A DNA stretch of 64,000 nucleotides, from contig NZ_FNAF01000001.1 in assembly GCF_900101835.1 (NCBI RefSeq), positions 62,001 to 126,000 of the forward strand, in the 5' to 3' direction. Shown piece after piece: positions 34,897 through 44,216 of the stretch. Each line of letters opens with the position of its first letter. The stretch's first letter is position 1. Under the pieces are notes generated by a model that made no database searches, was not told the origin of the DNA, and was given only the letters and a program-made list of their open reading frames with translations. Origin of the DNA: Peptococcus niger (lineage in GTDB: Bacteria > Bacillota > Peptococcia > Peptococcales > Peptococcaceae). The position numbers were made by a program, and so were the translations under genes.

Positions 34897-36133
34897 ACGC
34901 GTTCTATTCACTGAAGAAATGAAAAAAACACACACCATCTTGGTACCCATGATGTTGCCCATTCATTTTAAGTTTTTACAACGCATCTTACAGATGGAAG
35001 GGTACAAAATAGAAGTCCTAACCGGACAGGGCCAAGAACTGGTCGACACCGGTTTAAAATACACCCACAACGATACCTGTTATCCTGCGCAGTTGACCAT
35101 CGGACAATTGATGCAGGCTGCTTTAAGCGGCAAGTACGATACAGACCGGATTGCTTTGCTCCTAATGCAAACCGGTGGCGGTTGTCGGGCATCAAATTAC
35201 GTCAGCCTTTTACGCAAGGCCTTGCGGCGGGCCCACATGGAGCATATTCCCGTGCTCTCTTTCAACCTGCTCGGCATGGAAAAAAATCCAGGATTTGTTT
35301 TAAGCAAGGATCTCATTCACCGCTTGGCCGTCGGCGTTTTGTATGGCGATGTGATCATGGACCTGTACAATCAGACCCTGCCTTATGAAGTCATAGAAGG
35401 TGATTGCGACCGCCTGGTTGAAGAATTGGTCGATAACCTTTGTGATAAGTTCAAGCAGCATGAGGCCTTCCGGGATAAAGATATCGTCCGTGAATCTCGG
35501 CATATTTTAAGCCGTTTTTCAGCCATTCCTACAAAAAAGGTTAACCGAGTCCGTGTTGGTATTGTTGGCGAAATTTATGTCAAATTTGCGCCCTTGGGGA
35601 ATAACAACTTGGAAGCCTTTCTCAGGTCGGAAGGGGCTGAAGTGGTCGTCCCTGGACTTATGGACTTCATCCTCTATACCATTGACGCCGGCATTGAAGA
35701 CCATAAACTTTACGGGACCGGCTTCATCAAACGCATTCTTTCTGAATACCTCTATAGACGGATTATCCGTTTGCAGAATAATATTATCAAACAGTACGCT
35801 GATTTTCCGACCTTCAAAGCACCAGCACATTTTGAAACCACCAAGAAACAGGCCGCAGAGGTTGTTCACGTTGGAACAAAAATGGGAGAAGGCTGGTTAT
35901 TGACCGGTGAAATGGTTGAACTGATTAACAGCGGAGTGGATAATATTGTCTGCACCCAGCCATTCGGCTGTCTTCCAAACCACATTGTCGGCCGGGGAAT
36001 GATGCGTAAAATCAAAGAACTCTACCCTCAAGCCAATATTGTTCCCATCGATTACGATGCCAGCGCTACGCGGGTCAACCAGGAAAATCGTCTAAAACTA
36101 ATGCTTTCATCAGCGCGTAAAAACAACAATTGA
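34883..36133 (+). CDS. COG3581-type 2-hydroxyacyl-CoA dehydratase-like protein
   Basis: A 416-residue protein overlapping the activase gene by 14 bases. It has DTCYPAQLTIGQLM, TGGGCRASNYVSLLRKAL and VCTQPFGCLPNHIVGRGM, conserved Cys blocks of the HgdB/BcrB-like subunit fold that can bind Fe-S clusters. It is normally found with or fused to the DUF2229 activase. The pair lacks the two-subunit catalytic set and CoA transferase genes of a true hydroxyglutaryl fermentation pathway, so a separate reductase role is plausible. Confidence 0.82.
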   Translation: MSTNERVLFTEEMKKTHTILVPMMLPIHFKFLQRILQMEGYKIEVLTGQGQELVDTGLKYTHNDTCYPAQLTIGQLMQAALSGKYDTDRIALLLMQTGGGCRASNYVSLLRKALRRAHMEHIPVLSFNLLGMEKNPGFVLSKDLIHRLAVGVLYGDVIMDLYNQTLPYEVIEGDCDRLVEELVDNLCDKFKQHEAFRDKDIVRESRHILSRFSAIPTKKVNRVRVGIVGEIYVKFAPLGNNNLEAFLRSEGAEVVVPGLMDFILYTIDAGIEDHKLYGTGFIKRILSEYLYRRIIRLQNNIIKQYADFPTFKAPAHFETTKKQAAEVVHVGTKMGEGWLLTGEMVELINSGVDNIVCTQPFGCLPNHIVGRGMMRKIKELYPQANIVPIDYDASATRVNQENRLKLMLSSARKNNN

Positions 36134-36134
36134 G

Positions 36135-36156
36135 AGCCGCTGCCCGCGGCTTTTTT
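36135..36156 (+). terminator. Terminator after the activase operon
   Basis: A 6-bp GC stem (AGCCGC / GCGGCT), 5-base loop and T6, two bases after the stop codon. Confidence 0.85.
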
Positions 36157-36158
36157 AT

Positions 36159-36187
36159 TTGCTTAAAGTTATCTTTTGTGAGATAAT
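36159..36187 (+). promoter_or_regulatory. Promoter of pcrA-xerD
   Basis: TTGCTT (36159-36164), 17 bp, then GATAAT (36182-36187), directly after the terminator. The start would be about 20 bases before the pcrA GTG. Confidence 0.6.
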
Positions 36188-36212
36188 ATTAAAAGAAAGG
36201 AAGGGATATGGT

Positions 36213-38381
36213 GTGCAGATATCAGATTTAAATGATGCCCAACGCTTAGCCGTTGAAACAACAGAGGGGCCCTTGCTGATTTTAGCCGGTGCCGGAAGCG
36301 GCAAAACGAAAGCTATTACCTATCGTATTGCTTATCTAATTGAAGAAAAAGGCGTATCGCCTTATCATATTTTAGCCATAACCTTCACGAATAAAGCTGC
36401 CCAAGAATTACAGGAACGCATTATCAATTTAGCCGGCCCTGCTGGAAAGAGGGTATGGGCGAAAACATTTCACGCCACGGCTTTGCAAATCTTGCGTTTT
36501 GAAAGCGACTTTATCCCATACGAAGATAATTTCGTCATTTACGATTCAGCAGATCAGCTAACGCTGATTAAACGTATTTTAAAAGAATCGGACATTTATG
36601 AGAAATCTGTTTCTCCAAGATCCGTTTTAGCAGATATTTCCCGTGAAAAAAACGCTTTGCACAGTCCTGAAGATACGCGTAAAGCTGCTGAAGGGGATGA
36701 AAGCGGCACAGAGTTGGCAGACCTCTACATGAGCTATCAACAAGCCCTACGCCGTCAAAATGCAATGGACTTTGATGATATCATCTATCAAGCGATCCAG
36801 CTGTTTCAAAATAACCCCGATATTCTAAAAAAATATCAGGACCGCTTTCAATATATTATGGTTGACGAATATCAAGATACAAATTATGCTCAATACATTT
36901 TTATCAAACTCCTGGCAGACCACTACAAAAATATATGTGTGGTTGGCGATGACGATCAATCCATTTATGAATGGCGTGGCGCCGATATTCGAAACATCCT
37001 GGATTTTGAGCAGCATTATCCAGAGGCAAAAGTGATTAAATTGGAAAAAAATTACCGGTCTGGACAGTTTATTTTAAAGGCTGCGAACGGTGTGATTGCC
37101 AATAATATCGAGCGAAAAGAGAAAAACCTTTGGACGGATCGCAATGAAGGGGACAAGGTCAAGCTATATATGGCTTTAGACGATACGGATGAAGCTTTTT
37201 TTATTTCACGCCATATCCAGCAATTGATGGGCGAAGAAGGCACTGGCCTGCAGTACAAAGATTTTGCCGTGCTTTGCCGGATGACTGCTCAGTTCCGAAA
37301 AATTGAGGAAGATTTTATTCAAAGAAAAATCCCCTACCGGATTTTTGGCGGCGTAAAATTTTACAGCCGTAAAGAGATTAAAGACATGCTTGCTTATCTG
37401 ACCATCTTGGCGAATCCATATGATATGCTGGCTTTAGAGCGCGCTTTGCAAACACCGCGCCGTGGCATCGGCGATGGAAGCATTGATAAAATTCGCAAGC
37501 TGATGCAGACAGCCTCTATATCCGGTTTAGAAGCCTTAGCACGTGCCAATGAGGTCATCACCACCAAGAAAATTTTAAAAGCCATTGGCGAATTTTTAGC
37601 CCTTATCACCGATGCGCAAAAAATATACCGCAAGACTTACAGCCTTGCGACATTAACAGAATTCATACTCGATGAAAGCGGCTATCGCGATATGCTCCTC
37701 AATGAGGACAGCGTTGATGCTGAAACGCGCTTGGATTATCTCAATCAATTTCTTGCCACAGCAGCAGAATTTGATGATACACATGATGATTTGGAAGATG
37801 CTGCTTTAACGGTATTCCTCTCTGATCTGGCCCTATATACAGATACGGATGACTATTCAGCCAGACAAAATTCGGTTTCGATTATGACGCTTCACTCAGC
37901 CAAAGGGTTAGAATTTCCTGTTGTTTTCATTCCCGGTATGGAAGAAGGCGTTTTTCCACATGCTTATCGCCTCCTGGATGAGAGTGAACTGGAAGAAGAA
38001 CGACGCCTTTGTTATGTCGGCATCACGCGAGCCAAGTCCCATTTATTTCTCTTGCGCGCACAAAAGCGGATGCTGTACGGCAAGGGGCAGTCCAATGCGC
38101 CATCGCGCTTTATTGACGAAATTCCACCCCTCGTTTTGGATGACTTAAACAGCCGTCATCATAAAACAAGTCCGGCAAAAGAAAACAAGCACGCCGAGCG
38201 CCCCAAAGCCAATGCTGTGGAATTTTATGTTGGCGATAAGATTAGCCACCAATTGTGGGGGGAGGGCGCAGTCGTTGCTGTGGATAATAAGGGGCCCTTC
38301 ACCCAAATCAGCGTTATGTTTCCGGAAATGGGCCTTAAAAAACTGATTTCTGCCTATGCGCCTATTGAAAAAATAGATTAG
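36213..38381 (+). CDS. pcrA: ATP-dependent DNA helicase PcrA/UvrD
   Basis: A 722-residue superfamily 1A helicase for repair and removal of proteins from DNA. Motifs: Q motif LNDAQRLAV, Walker A GAGSGKTKAIT, Walker B VDEYQDTN, GDDDQSIYEWRGAD, and motif V/VI TLHSAKGLEFPVVFIPG and VGITRAK. A C-terminal Tudor-like domain (SHQLWGEGAVVAVDN) binds RNA polymerase in relatives. GTG 36213 with AAAGGAAGG upstream fits; longer frames cover the promoter. Confidence 0.95.
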   Translation: MQISDLNDAQRLAVETTEGPLLILAGAGSGKTKAITYRIAYLIEEKGVSPYHILAITFTNKAAQELQERIINLAGPAGKRVWAKTFHATALQILRFESDFIPYEDNFVIYDSADQLTLIKRILKESDIYEKSVSPRSVLADISREKNALHSPEDTRKAAEGDESGTELADLYMSYQQALRRQNAMDFDDIIYQAIQLFQNNPDILKKYQDRFQYIMVDEYQDTNYAQYIFIKLLADHYKNICVVGDDDQSIYEWRGADIRNILDFEQHYPEAKVIKLEKNYRSGQFILKAANGVIANNIERKEKNLWTDRNEGDKVKLYMALDDTDEAFFISRHIQQLMGEEGTGLQYKDFAVLCRMTAQFRKIEEDFIQRKIPYRIFGGVKFYSRKEIKDMLAYLTILANPYDMLALERALQTPRRGIGDGSIDKIRKLMQTASISGLEALARANEVITTKKILKAIGEFLALITDAQKIYRKTYSLATLTEFILDESGYRDMLLNEDSVDAETRLDYLNQFLATAAEFDDTHDDLEDAALTVFLSDLALYTDTDDYSARQNSVSIMTLHSAKGLEFPVVFIPGMEEGVFPHAYRLLDESELEEERRLCYVGITRAKSHLFLLRAQKRMLYGKGQSNAPSRFIDEIPPLVLDDLNSRHHKTSPAKENKHAERPKANAVEFYVGDKISHQLWGEGAVVAVDNKGPFTQISVMFPEMGLKKLISAYAPIEKID

Positions 38382-38393
38382 CAGGAGGTCCAC

Positions 38394-39296
38394 ATGAAGC
38401 GTTCAGATTTGGTCATCTCGGATTTGCTCAAAGATTATCAAATTTATTTGGATCTTGAACGGGGCTTGAGCGATAAAACACAAGAAGCCTATCTGCAGGA
38501 CGTCAAAGACTTTATCAACACCTGTGCGCCTAAAACGCCGACCGACTGGTCAGATGAAGACATCGCGTCTTATCTGCAAGATGCCGGTCGGCGTTTTGCG
38601 CCGAGCACCGTTGCACGGCGTACCGCAGCCTTACGCAGTTTTTTTAAGTATTTAAGCACCGTTCACCCAGATGCAATCACCGTCACCTATCAGTGGGCGC
38701 GTCCGCATCGAAATCGACAACTGCCTGATGTGCTGACCGTTGAAGAGGTGACAAGGCTTTTACAGGCCCCTGATGCATCAACCATGCCGGGGCTGAGAGA
38801 TGCGGCTATCTTAGAATTGCTTTATGCAACAGGTATGCGGGTCAGCGAGTTATCCGCTTTAGAGTTGCAACAAATTTTACCGGAAGAACAACTGGTTCGC
38901 GTTTTTGGTAAAGGACATAAAGAGCGTTTGGTCTTTTATGGAGATGCCGCAAAATCCGCCTTGGAAAATTATATGCTGAAGGGCCGTTTGAAACAAAAAA
39001 ACGCGCGAAAAAGTCCTTATGTTTTTTTAAACAATAGAGGAGGCCCCTTATCGCGCCAGAGCATCTGGAAAATGATAAAGCGTTACGGCCAACAAGCCGG
39101 ATTGCCGGTGAGTCAACACTTATCGCCGCATACGCTGCGTCATTCATTTGCCAGCCATCTATTGGCCGGCGGAGCTGATTTAAGGTTGATACAAGAGCTC
39201 TTGGGGCATGCCGATATTTCAACGACACAAATCTACACCCACGTTGCAGATGATGCCGTATTGGCCCAGTACAGAGCGGCACACCCGCGTGGATAA
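38394..39296 (+). CDS. xerD: Tyrosine recombinase XerD-like
   Basis: A 300-residue site-specific recombinase that resolves chromosome dimers at dif. It has an N-terminal SAM-like domain and catalytic residues Arg (ATGMRVSELS), Lys, H-x-x-R (SPHTLRHSFASHL), His (LLGHADIS) and Tyr (QIYTHV). It is a host gene, 12 bases after pcrA, and has no phage context, so it is not the missing integrase. XerC versus XerD cannot be settled by eye; the neighbourhood with deoB and pdp is typical of Bacillota XerD. Confidence 0.88.
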   Translation: MKRSDLVISDLLKDYQIYLDLERGLSDKTQEAYLQDVKDFINTCAPKTPTDWSDEDIASYLQDAGRRFAPSTVARRTAALRSFFKYLSTVHPDAITVTYQWARPHRNRQLPDVLTVEEVTRLLQAPDASTMPGLRDAAILELLYATGMRVSELSALELQQILPEEQLVRVFGKGHKERLVFYGDAAKSALENYMLKGRLKQKNARKSPYVFLNNRGGPLSRQSIWKMIKRYGQQAGLPVSQHLSPHTLRHSFASHLLAGGADLRLIQELLGHADISTTQIYTHVADDAVLAQYRAAHPRG

Positions 39297-39316
39297 CCGA
39301 TAAGAAAGGTAGCATT

Positions 39317-40489
39317 ATGAAAATTATCCTAATGGTGTTAGACAGTTTGGGCATTGGTGCCACACCGGATGCGCAGCAATTTGGCGACGCCGCCGATGTG
39401 AACACCTTGGCCACCGTTTTAAAGCACCTGCCGAAAAATAAAGAACCTGTTCATTTAAAAGAACTGGGATTAACAGAATTACAGAAAGAGCATCCGCGTG
39501 CCGGTACAGCTTTTACCGCCAAAGCCACCGAAGCTTCAAAGGGAAAGGATACGGTTGTCGGTCATTGGGAAATTGCCGGACTCATCAGTGACAAAGCCTT
39601 TCCCGTATTCCCGGAAGGATTTCCAAGGCAGATGATCGACCACATAAAAGCCGTCTCCCAACGGGAGGTCCTTTGCAACCGGCCGGCATCGGGTACAGAG
39701 ATCATTCAAGACCTGGGGCCGACCCATATGGAAACGGGAGCGTTAATCGTTTATACATCATCGGACAGCGTCTTGCAAATCGCTGCTCATGAAAGCATCG
39801 TGCCCTTAGACGAATTATACGCCTTATGTGAAAGGCTCAGACATGATTTTACCGCACCGGATGAGTGTGTGAACCGCATCATTGCCCGGCCCTTTATTGG
39901 ACCAGCGACTGGCCCTTTTACACGTACGGCGAACAGACGGGACTATACCGTTCCTGCCCCGGAAGGGCATTTATTAACCGCTTTATCGGCAGCTGATGTG
40001 CCTATTTATGCCGTTGGAAAAATCAGCAGTATTTTTCCAAACGTTACTTTTAATGGCACATTTCCCGGGCATAATAATGATGAAGCGGTTCAGTCAACCC
40101 TTCAAATTGCCCAAGAAATCTCCCATGGATTTGTATTTGTGAATTTAGTGGATTTTGATATGCTATACGGACACCGCAGAGACCCTGAAGGCTACGCACA
40201 GGCCTTTTTGGATTTTGACGAGCAATTACCGGCAATTTTAAAGACATTAAAGCAAGAGGACTGGCTCATATTAACGGCTGATCATGGTTGCGATCCTGGA
40301 GCTGCAGGCACAGACCACACACGGGAGAAAACACCGGTGGTTTTTTATTCCCCACAAATAAGGCATGGCCAATATCTGGGCGAATGCAGTACATTTGCTG
40401 ATATTGCCCACACCATTGCCAATTTATTTGAGGTAACCTATCAAGGTGCCGGTCGGTCGTTCGTCAGTCGATTAACCAAGACTAACTAA
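39317..40489 (+). CDS. deoB: Phosphopentomutase
   Basis: A 390-residue alkaline phosphatase superfamily enzyme that interconverts (deoxy)ribose 1- and 5-phosphate. Metal-binding motifs: LDSLGIGATPDA at the start, and TADHGCDPGAAGTDHTREK near the end; GKDTVVGHWEIAG is the catalytic Thr block. It works with the phosphorylase at 40866 in deoxynucleoside breakdown. Confidence 0.96.
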   Translation: MKIILMVLDSLGIGATPDAQQFGDAADVNTLATVLKHLPKNKEPVHLKELGLTELQKEHPRAGTAFTAKATEASKGKDTVVGHWEIAGLISDKAFPVFPEGFPRQMIDHIKAVSQREVLCNRPASGTEIIQDLGPTHMETGALIVYTSSDSVLQIAAHESIVPLDELYALCERLRHDFTAPDECVNRIIARPFIGPATGPFTRTANRRDYTVPAPEGHLLTALSAADVPIYAVGKISSIFPNVTFNGTFPGHNNDEAVQSTLQIAQEISHGFVFVNLVDFDMLYGHRRDPEGYAQAFLDFDEQLPAILKTLKQEDWLILTADHGCDPGAAGTDHTREKTPVVFYSPQIRHGQYLGECSTFADIAHTIANLFEVTYQGAGRSFVSRLTKTN

Positions 40490-40536
40490 AAATCTGAAAG
40501 AAATACAATTTATTGTCAAGATAAAGGAAGGGTAAA

Positions 40537-40851
40537 GTGCTAAGAGATTATTTTCCTTTAAATGATAAGTCCAGCGGCCTCAAAGACTTTAAGGTAAATT
40601 TGTTAATCATAGCCGGCATGTTTATTGTCGCTATCTTTTTTCTAAAAAAGCTCCCAGATCAAATACCCATCATGCACGATGGCCCCAGGCAAATATATGT
40701 CAACTCTATGCTAGGCGTCTTTTTAATACCTGCGATAGCCTTAGAAACAAATATCTTACTCAGCCTTCAGAAAAGATTATATCCCTTTCATAGCATCATT
40801 TATATTCTAGCATTGCTGGGAATGTCTTTTTATTATTACACGCTTATATAA
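40537..40851 (+). CDS. Small DUF1648-like membrane protein
   Basis: A 104-residue protein from GTG 40537 (AAAGGAAGGG upstream). It has three membrane segments (~20-37, ~55-77, ~85-103) and KKLPDQIPIMHDG after the first, the DUF1648 motif usually seen at the N-terminus of SdpI-like immunity proteins. Here only this unit is present, so it may be a shortened relative. Its place between two salvage genes does not suggest a role. Confidence 0.6.
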   Translation: MLRDYFPLNDKSSGLKDFKVNLLIIAGMFIVAIFFLKKLPDQIPIMHDGPRQIYVNSMLGVFLIPAIALETNILLSLQKRLYPFHSIIYILALLGMSFYYYTLI

Positions 40852-40865
40852 ATTCAGGAGGTCTT

Positions 40866-42179
40866 ATGCTTAAAAGCACGCAAAATTATATTGCCGACAA
40901 GGCGCATGGAAAGCCTTTAACTGAGGCATCCATTGATCATATGGTCAGCGGTTTCATTCAGGAAACCGTTACGCCGGCACAAATGTCTGCCTGGATTACC
41001 GCTTGCTATATTCATGGCTTAAATGAAGAAGAAACGATTCTTTTAACCAAAGCCATGGCGGCCTCCGGAGACGTTTTAACATGGCCGGAGGCCCTAAGAA
41101 ATAAGGGCCAATACCGCCTGGTGGATAAGCACAGCACCGGTGGCATTGGAGATAAAACCACGCTAATTGTCATTCCCTTGGTTGCCTCCTTTGGGTATCC
41201 GGTCGTAAAACTGTCAGGACGGGCCTTGGGGCATACCGGCGGCACTGTGGATAAATTAGAAAGCATTCCAGGCTTGCGCACCGATTTTAATGAGCAGGAA
41301 ATCGCCAATCAGGTTGCCAAAATAGGCTTGTATATTGGCTCTGCCACGGGCGAATTGGCCCCGGCCGACAAGAAAATATATCAATTGCGCGACCACCTCG
41401 GTCTGATTGATGAGGCCGGATTGATTACTGCCAGCATTATCAGCAAAAAAATAGCATCAGGCGCCGATGCCTTTGTTTTCGATGTTAAATACGGGCAGGG
41501 GGCTTTTATGACCAGCTACGATAAGGCGGTCATTCTTGCGGACCGCTTGCAGAAAACATGCGAATATTTTCACAAGCCTTGTGCGACCATTTTATCTGAT
41601 ATGAATGAACCCCTTGGCAATGCCATTGGTAATGCCTTGGAAGTTCAAGAAGCCGTCCGGATTTTAAGTGGACATGAACCAGAAAGTATTTTAACAAAAC
41701 TTTCGATCAAACTGGCCGCGCAAATGTTACACTATGCTGATCCCTCGAAAGAAAAGCACATGGATTGGGCTGAAAAATGTCGGCAGGCCTTGCAAGACGG
41801 TAGCGCCCTGAACAAATTTCAGCAGATGGTTGCTGCACAAGGTGGCTGTTTAGAAGAAGCCTTGGCTGAAGAAACCGAATTCAGCTATGATTTTTACAGC
41901 AAAAAAGCCGGGCGCATCACAGGCATGAATGCGAAAGTTTTTGGTCAAGTGGCCCATAACTTAGGGGCTGGCGCCTTGGCAAACGATCCAATTCATCCGG
42001 CAGCAGGCATTGTATTGGATAAGCACATTGGCGATACTGTTTTTGTTGGCGAGCGGATTGCATCATTACAGTATGATATTGAGCGTAGTGAGCTGCTTTA
42101 TCCAATCCTTGACGAACTGGAAGCAGGCATAACCATTGACGAAAGCGTTGACGTTAATCCTTTTCAAATAGAAAATTAA
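40866..42179 (+). CDS. pdp: Pyrimidine-nucleoside phosphorylase
   Basis: A 437-residue enzyme that splits (deoxy)uridine and thymidine with phosphate. It has the signature KLSGRALGHTGGTVDKLESI plus HSTGGIGDKTTL (phosphate site), SKKIASGADAFVFDVKYGQG and a C-terminal alpha/beta domain. The product deoxyribose-1-P is the substrate of DeoB. AGGAGG precedes the ATG. Confidence 0.95.
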   Translation: MLKSTQNYIADKAHGKPLTEASIDHMVSGFIQETVTPAQMSAWITACYIHGLNEEETILLTKAMAASGDVLTWPEALRNKGQYRLVDKHSTGGIGDKTTLIVIPLVASFGYPVVKLSGRALGHTGGTVDKLESIPGLRTDFNEQEIANQVAKIGLYIGSATGELAPADKKIYQLRDHLGLIDEAGLITASIISKKIASGADAFVFDVKYGQGAFMTSYDKAVILADRLQKTCEYFHKPCATILSDMNEPLGNAIGNALEVQEAVRILSGHEPESILTKLSIKLAAQMLHYADPSKEKHMDWAEKCRQALQDGSALNKFQQMVAAQGGCLEEALAEETEFSYDFYSKKAGRITGMNAKVFGQVAHNLGAGALANDPIHPAAGIVLDKHIGDTVFVGERIASLQYDIERSELLYPILDELEAGITIDESVDVNPFQIEN

Positions 42180-42241
42180 ACCACCGGCTCAAAAAGTTTA
42201 CATAATACATATTATGGGAAGATTTAAGCTGAGTGATTATC

Positions 42242-42284
42242 AAAAGGGACCAATCTCATTTACCGGATTGGTCCCTTTTCCCTT
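42242..42284. terminator. Bidirectional terminator between convergent operons
   Basis: A 14-bp perfect stem (AAAAGGGACCAATC / GATTGGTCCCTTTT) with a 10-base loop. T-rich tracts in both directions serve pdp (+) and the U32 gene (-). The remaining bases of 42180-42321 hold nothing else that I see. Confidence 0.9.
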
Positions 42285-42321
42285 TTTGATTTGGGTTTTC
42301 TTTACTTTTTAGCTGGTCCAT

Positions 42322-43545
42322 TTAATTTTGAGCTTTGCGCAAGATATCCATAGACTCTAAGGGGTGCTCAACAGGCATGTAAATGATTTCTTGCGCATGT
42401 GGTGCTTCTGTAATCGGCTGCATATTTTCATCGTACATTTTTTCAATGCTATAATCCATTTCGGGAAAATTTTTGCCAAAAAATTGTAATTTATCGCCAA
42501 TAACCATCTTGTTGCGTTGCTCTATTTTAGCCAAGTGGGTCATTGGGTCATAGTCTAAGACCACGCCACAAAAGGCATAGGGCTTGATTGGCTCAGAAAA
42601 TTCGGGGTTTATAGCATGGTCCTCAGGACGGCCGTAAAGAAAGCCGGACGTATAGGGCCGATGGCTGACTTTTTCAAGTTCGCCCTCCCAATAGGTTAAC
42701 AACTCGGTCGTTAAACGCTGCTCCATAATAGCATCTAAGACATTTCGATAGGCTCTTACAACCGTTGACAGATAAAAGACGCTTTTCATCCGCCCTTCTA
42801 TTTTTAACGATTGAACCCCGGTGGCAATGATGTCCTCCAAATGGGCCAAGGTGGATAAATCATGAGAGTTAAAAATATAGCTTCCCTTATTGTCCTCAGC
42901 CACCGGATAATAGACGCCTGGCCGTTTCTCTTCAACCAATGCATAGCGCCAGCGGCACGGTTGTGCACATGCGCCTTGATTGGCATCACGGTCAGCTAAA
43001 TAATTGCTGAGAAGGCAGCGGCCGGAATAAGACATACACATGGCGCCATGGACAAAGACTTCTAATTCAGCGCATGTTTTTTCCTGGATCGTTTTTATTT
43101 CTGCCAGAGATAACTCCCGCGCCAAAACAACCCGCTCTACCCCCTCCATTCCTTCCCAGAAACGGATGCCGGCCCAATTGACAATGGTGGCCTGGGTGCT
43201 GATGTGGATGGGCGTTTTAACCCCGGCCTGCCGGATAAGCCAATATACCCCCGGGTCAGCCACCAGGATGGCATCTGCCTGAATTTCTTCTAAGAAACGG
43301 GCATAGCTGGTCAGTCCCTCTAAATCCGGATTGTGGGGATAGGCATTCATGGTCACATAAACTTTTTTACCTTTTTCATGGGCATAACGGATACCTGTTA
43401 CGAGTTCTTCATCAGAAAAATTACCGGCAAAAGCGCGCAAACCAAAACGCTGTCCGGCCAAATAAACAGCATCTGCCCCATAGTGAAAAGCAAATTTTAA
43501 TTTTTCAAAGTCACCGGCAGGCGCTAAAAGTTCAACTGTATTCAT
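42322..43545 (-). CDS. Peptidase U32 family protein, probable tRNA hydroxylation protein (TrhP2-like)
   Basis: A 407-residue protein of the U32 family: LLAPAGDFEKLKFAFHYGAD at the start, a Cys cluster spanning MSYSGRCLLSNYL and GACAQPCRWRY for a Fe-S cluster, GRMKSVFYLSTVVRAYR, and a C-terminal beta domain. In Bacillus, YrrN/YrrO (TrhP) hydroxylate U34 of tRNAs so that YrrM (TrmR) can methylate it. This gene overlaps trmR by 4 bases, which supports that role over peptidase activity. Only one U32 gene stands here, not the YrrN-YrrO pair. Confidence 0.85.
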   Translation of the reverse strand: MNTVELLAPAGDFEKLKFAFHYGADAVYLAGQRFGLRAFAGNFSDEELVTGIRYAHEKGKKVYVTMNAYPHNPDLEGLTSYARFLEEIQADAILVADPGVYWLIRQAGVKTPIHISTQATIVNWAGIRFWEGMEGVERVVLARELSLAEIKTIQEKTCAELEVFVHGAMCMSYSGRCLLSNYLADRDANQGACAQPCRWRYALVEEKRPGVYYPVAEDNKGSYIFNSHDLSTLAHLEDIIATGVQSLKIEGRMKSVFYLSTVVRAYRNVLDAIMEQRLTTELLTYWEGELEKVSHRPYTSGFLYGRPEDHAINPEFSEPIKPYAFCGVVLDYDPMTHLAKIEQRNKMVIGDKLQFFGKNFPEMDYSIEKMYDENMQPITEAPHAQEIIYMPVEHPLESMDILRKAQN

Positions 43546-44216
43546 TCATCTGATTCCTTTCCCTCTTTTACCAAAACCAGCAGTCCGTCATCAATCGGTA
43601 AGATGTGGGCATTTTTATTTTGCGTCACGTGGCGCATAAATTGCCGCAGCCGCATGACGGCTGTTTTTTGACGATGGTTTGGATAGTTCAAGGTGGCTAC
43701 CCAACCGTGCTGAAGCACATCGTCAAAAATCATAACCCCACCTACAGATAATCGTGCCCACAATTTTTCCAGCAAAAATAGGTACTGGCCTTTTGCCGCA
43801 TCTACAAATATCAGGTCATAACTGTCCTCTGTCAACTGCGGATGGGTCCAAAAGTTAGCGCTTCGGATATCCTCTTGAAGCAATACGACTCGCTCTTTTA
43901 GAAGCCAAGGCTGTAAAAATTGATTGGCCAATCGAAAGCGCTGATCGTTTAGTTCAACAGAGACAATCAAGGTATTCGGCAGTGCTTCAGCAAAAGTAGC
44001 CGTTGACACACCGATGGCCGTTCCCAGCTCTAAAATTTTTTTCGGCTGGGTCAATTGGGCGATTAACCGCAAAGCTGAAGCAATTTCCGGTGTAATGACA
44101 GGAATGTGATGGTCCTGAGCATAGGTGCGCATTTGCTGTATTTGTTGATATTCAGGAAAAAGCGCCTCTAAATAGGCGCTTTGGTTTGGATAAGCTTGTT
44201 CAATGGTATCAGTCAT
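43542..44216 (-). CDS. trmR: tRNA 5-hydroxyuridine methyltransferase TrmR (YrrM)
   Basis: A 224-residue SAM-dependent O-methyltransferase that makes mo5U34 from ho5U34. Motifs: ILELGTAIGVSTATFAEALP (SAM site), DLIFVDAAKGQYLFLLE and MIFDDVL. ATG 44216 overlaps the mltG stop; a longer frame from 44276 would lie inside mltG. The order mltG-trmR-U32 is that of Bacillus yrrL-yrrM-yrrN. Confidence 0.92.
   Translation of the reverse strand: MTDTIEQAYPNQSAYLEALFPEYQQIQQMRTYAQDHHIPVITPEIASALRLIAQLTQPKKILELGTAIGVSTATFAEALPNTLIVSVELNDQRFRLANQFLQPWLLKERVVLLQEDIRSANFWTHPQLTEDSYDLIFVDAAKGQYLFLLEKLWARLSVGGVMIFDDVLQHGWVATLNYPNHRQKTAVMRLRQFMRHVTQNKNAHILPIDDGLLVLVKEGKESDE

Noticed and set aside
38394-39296. 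Phage integrase
   Set aside because: The XerD-like gene lies 23 kb from the prophage in a host operon with pcrA; it is not next to an attachment site.
38842-39414. A 190-codon frame on the - strand
   Set aside because: It is antisense to the well-identified xerD and deoB genes, with no SD or family motif.
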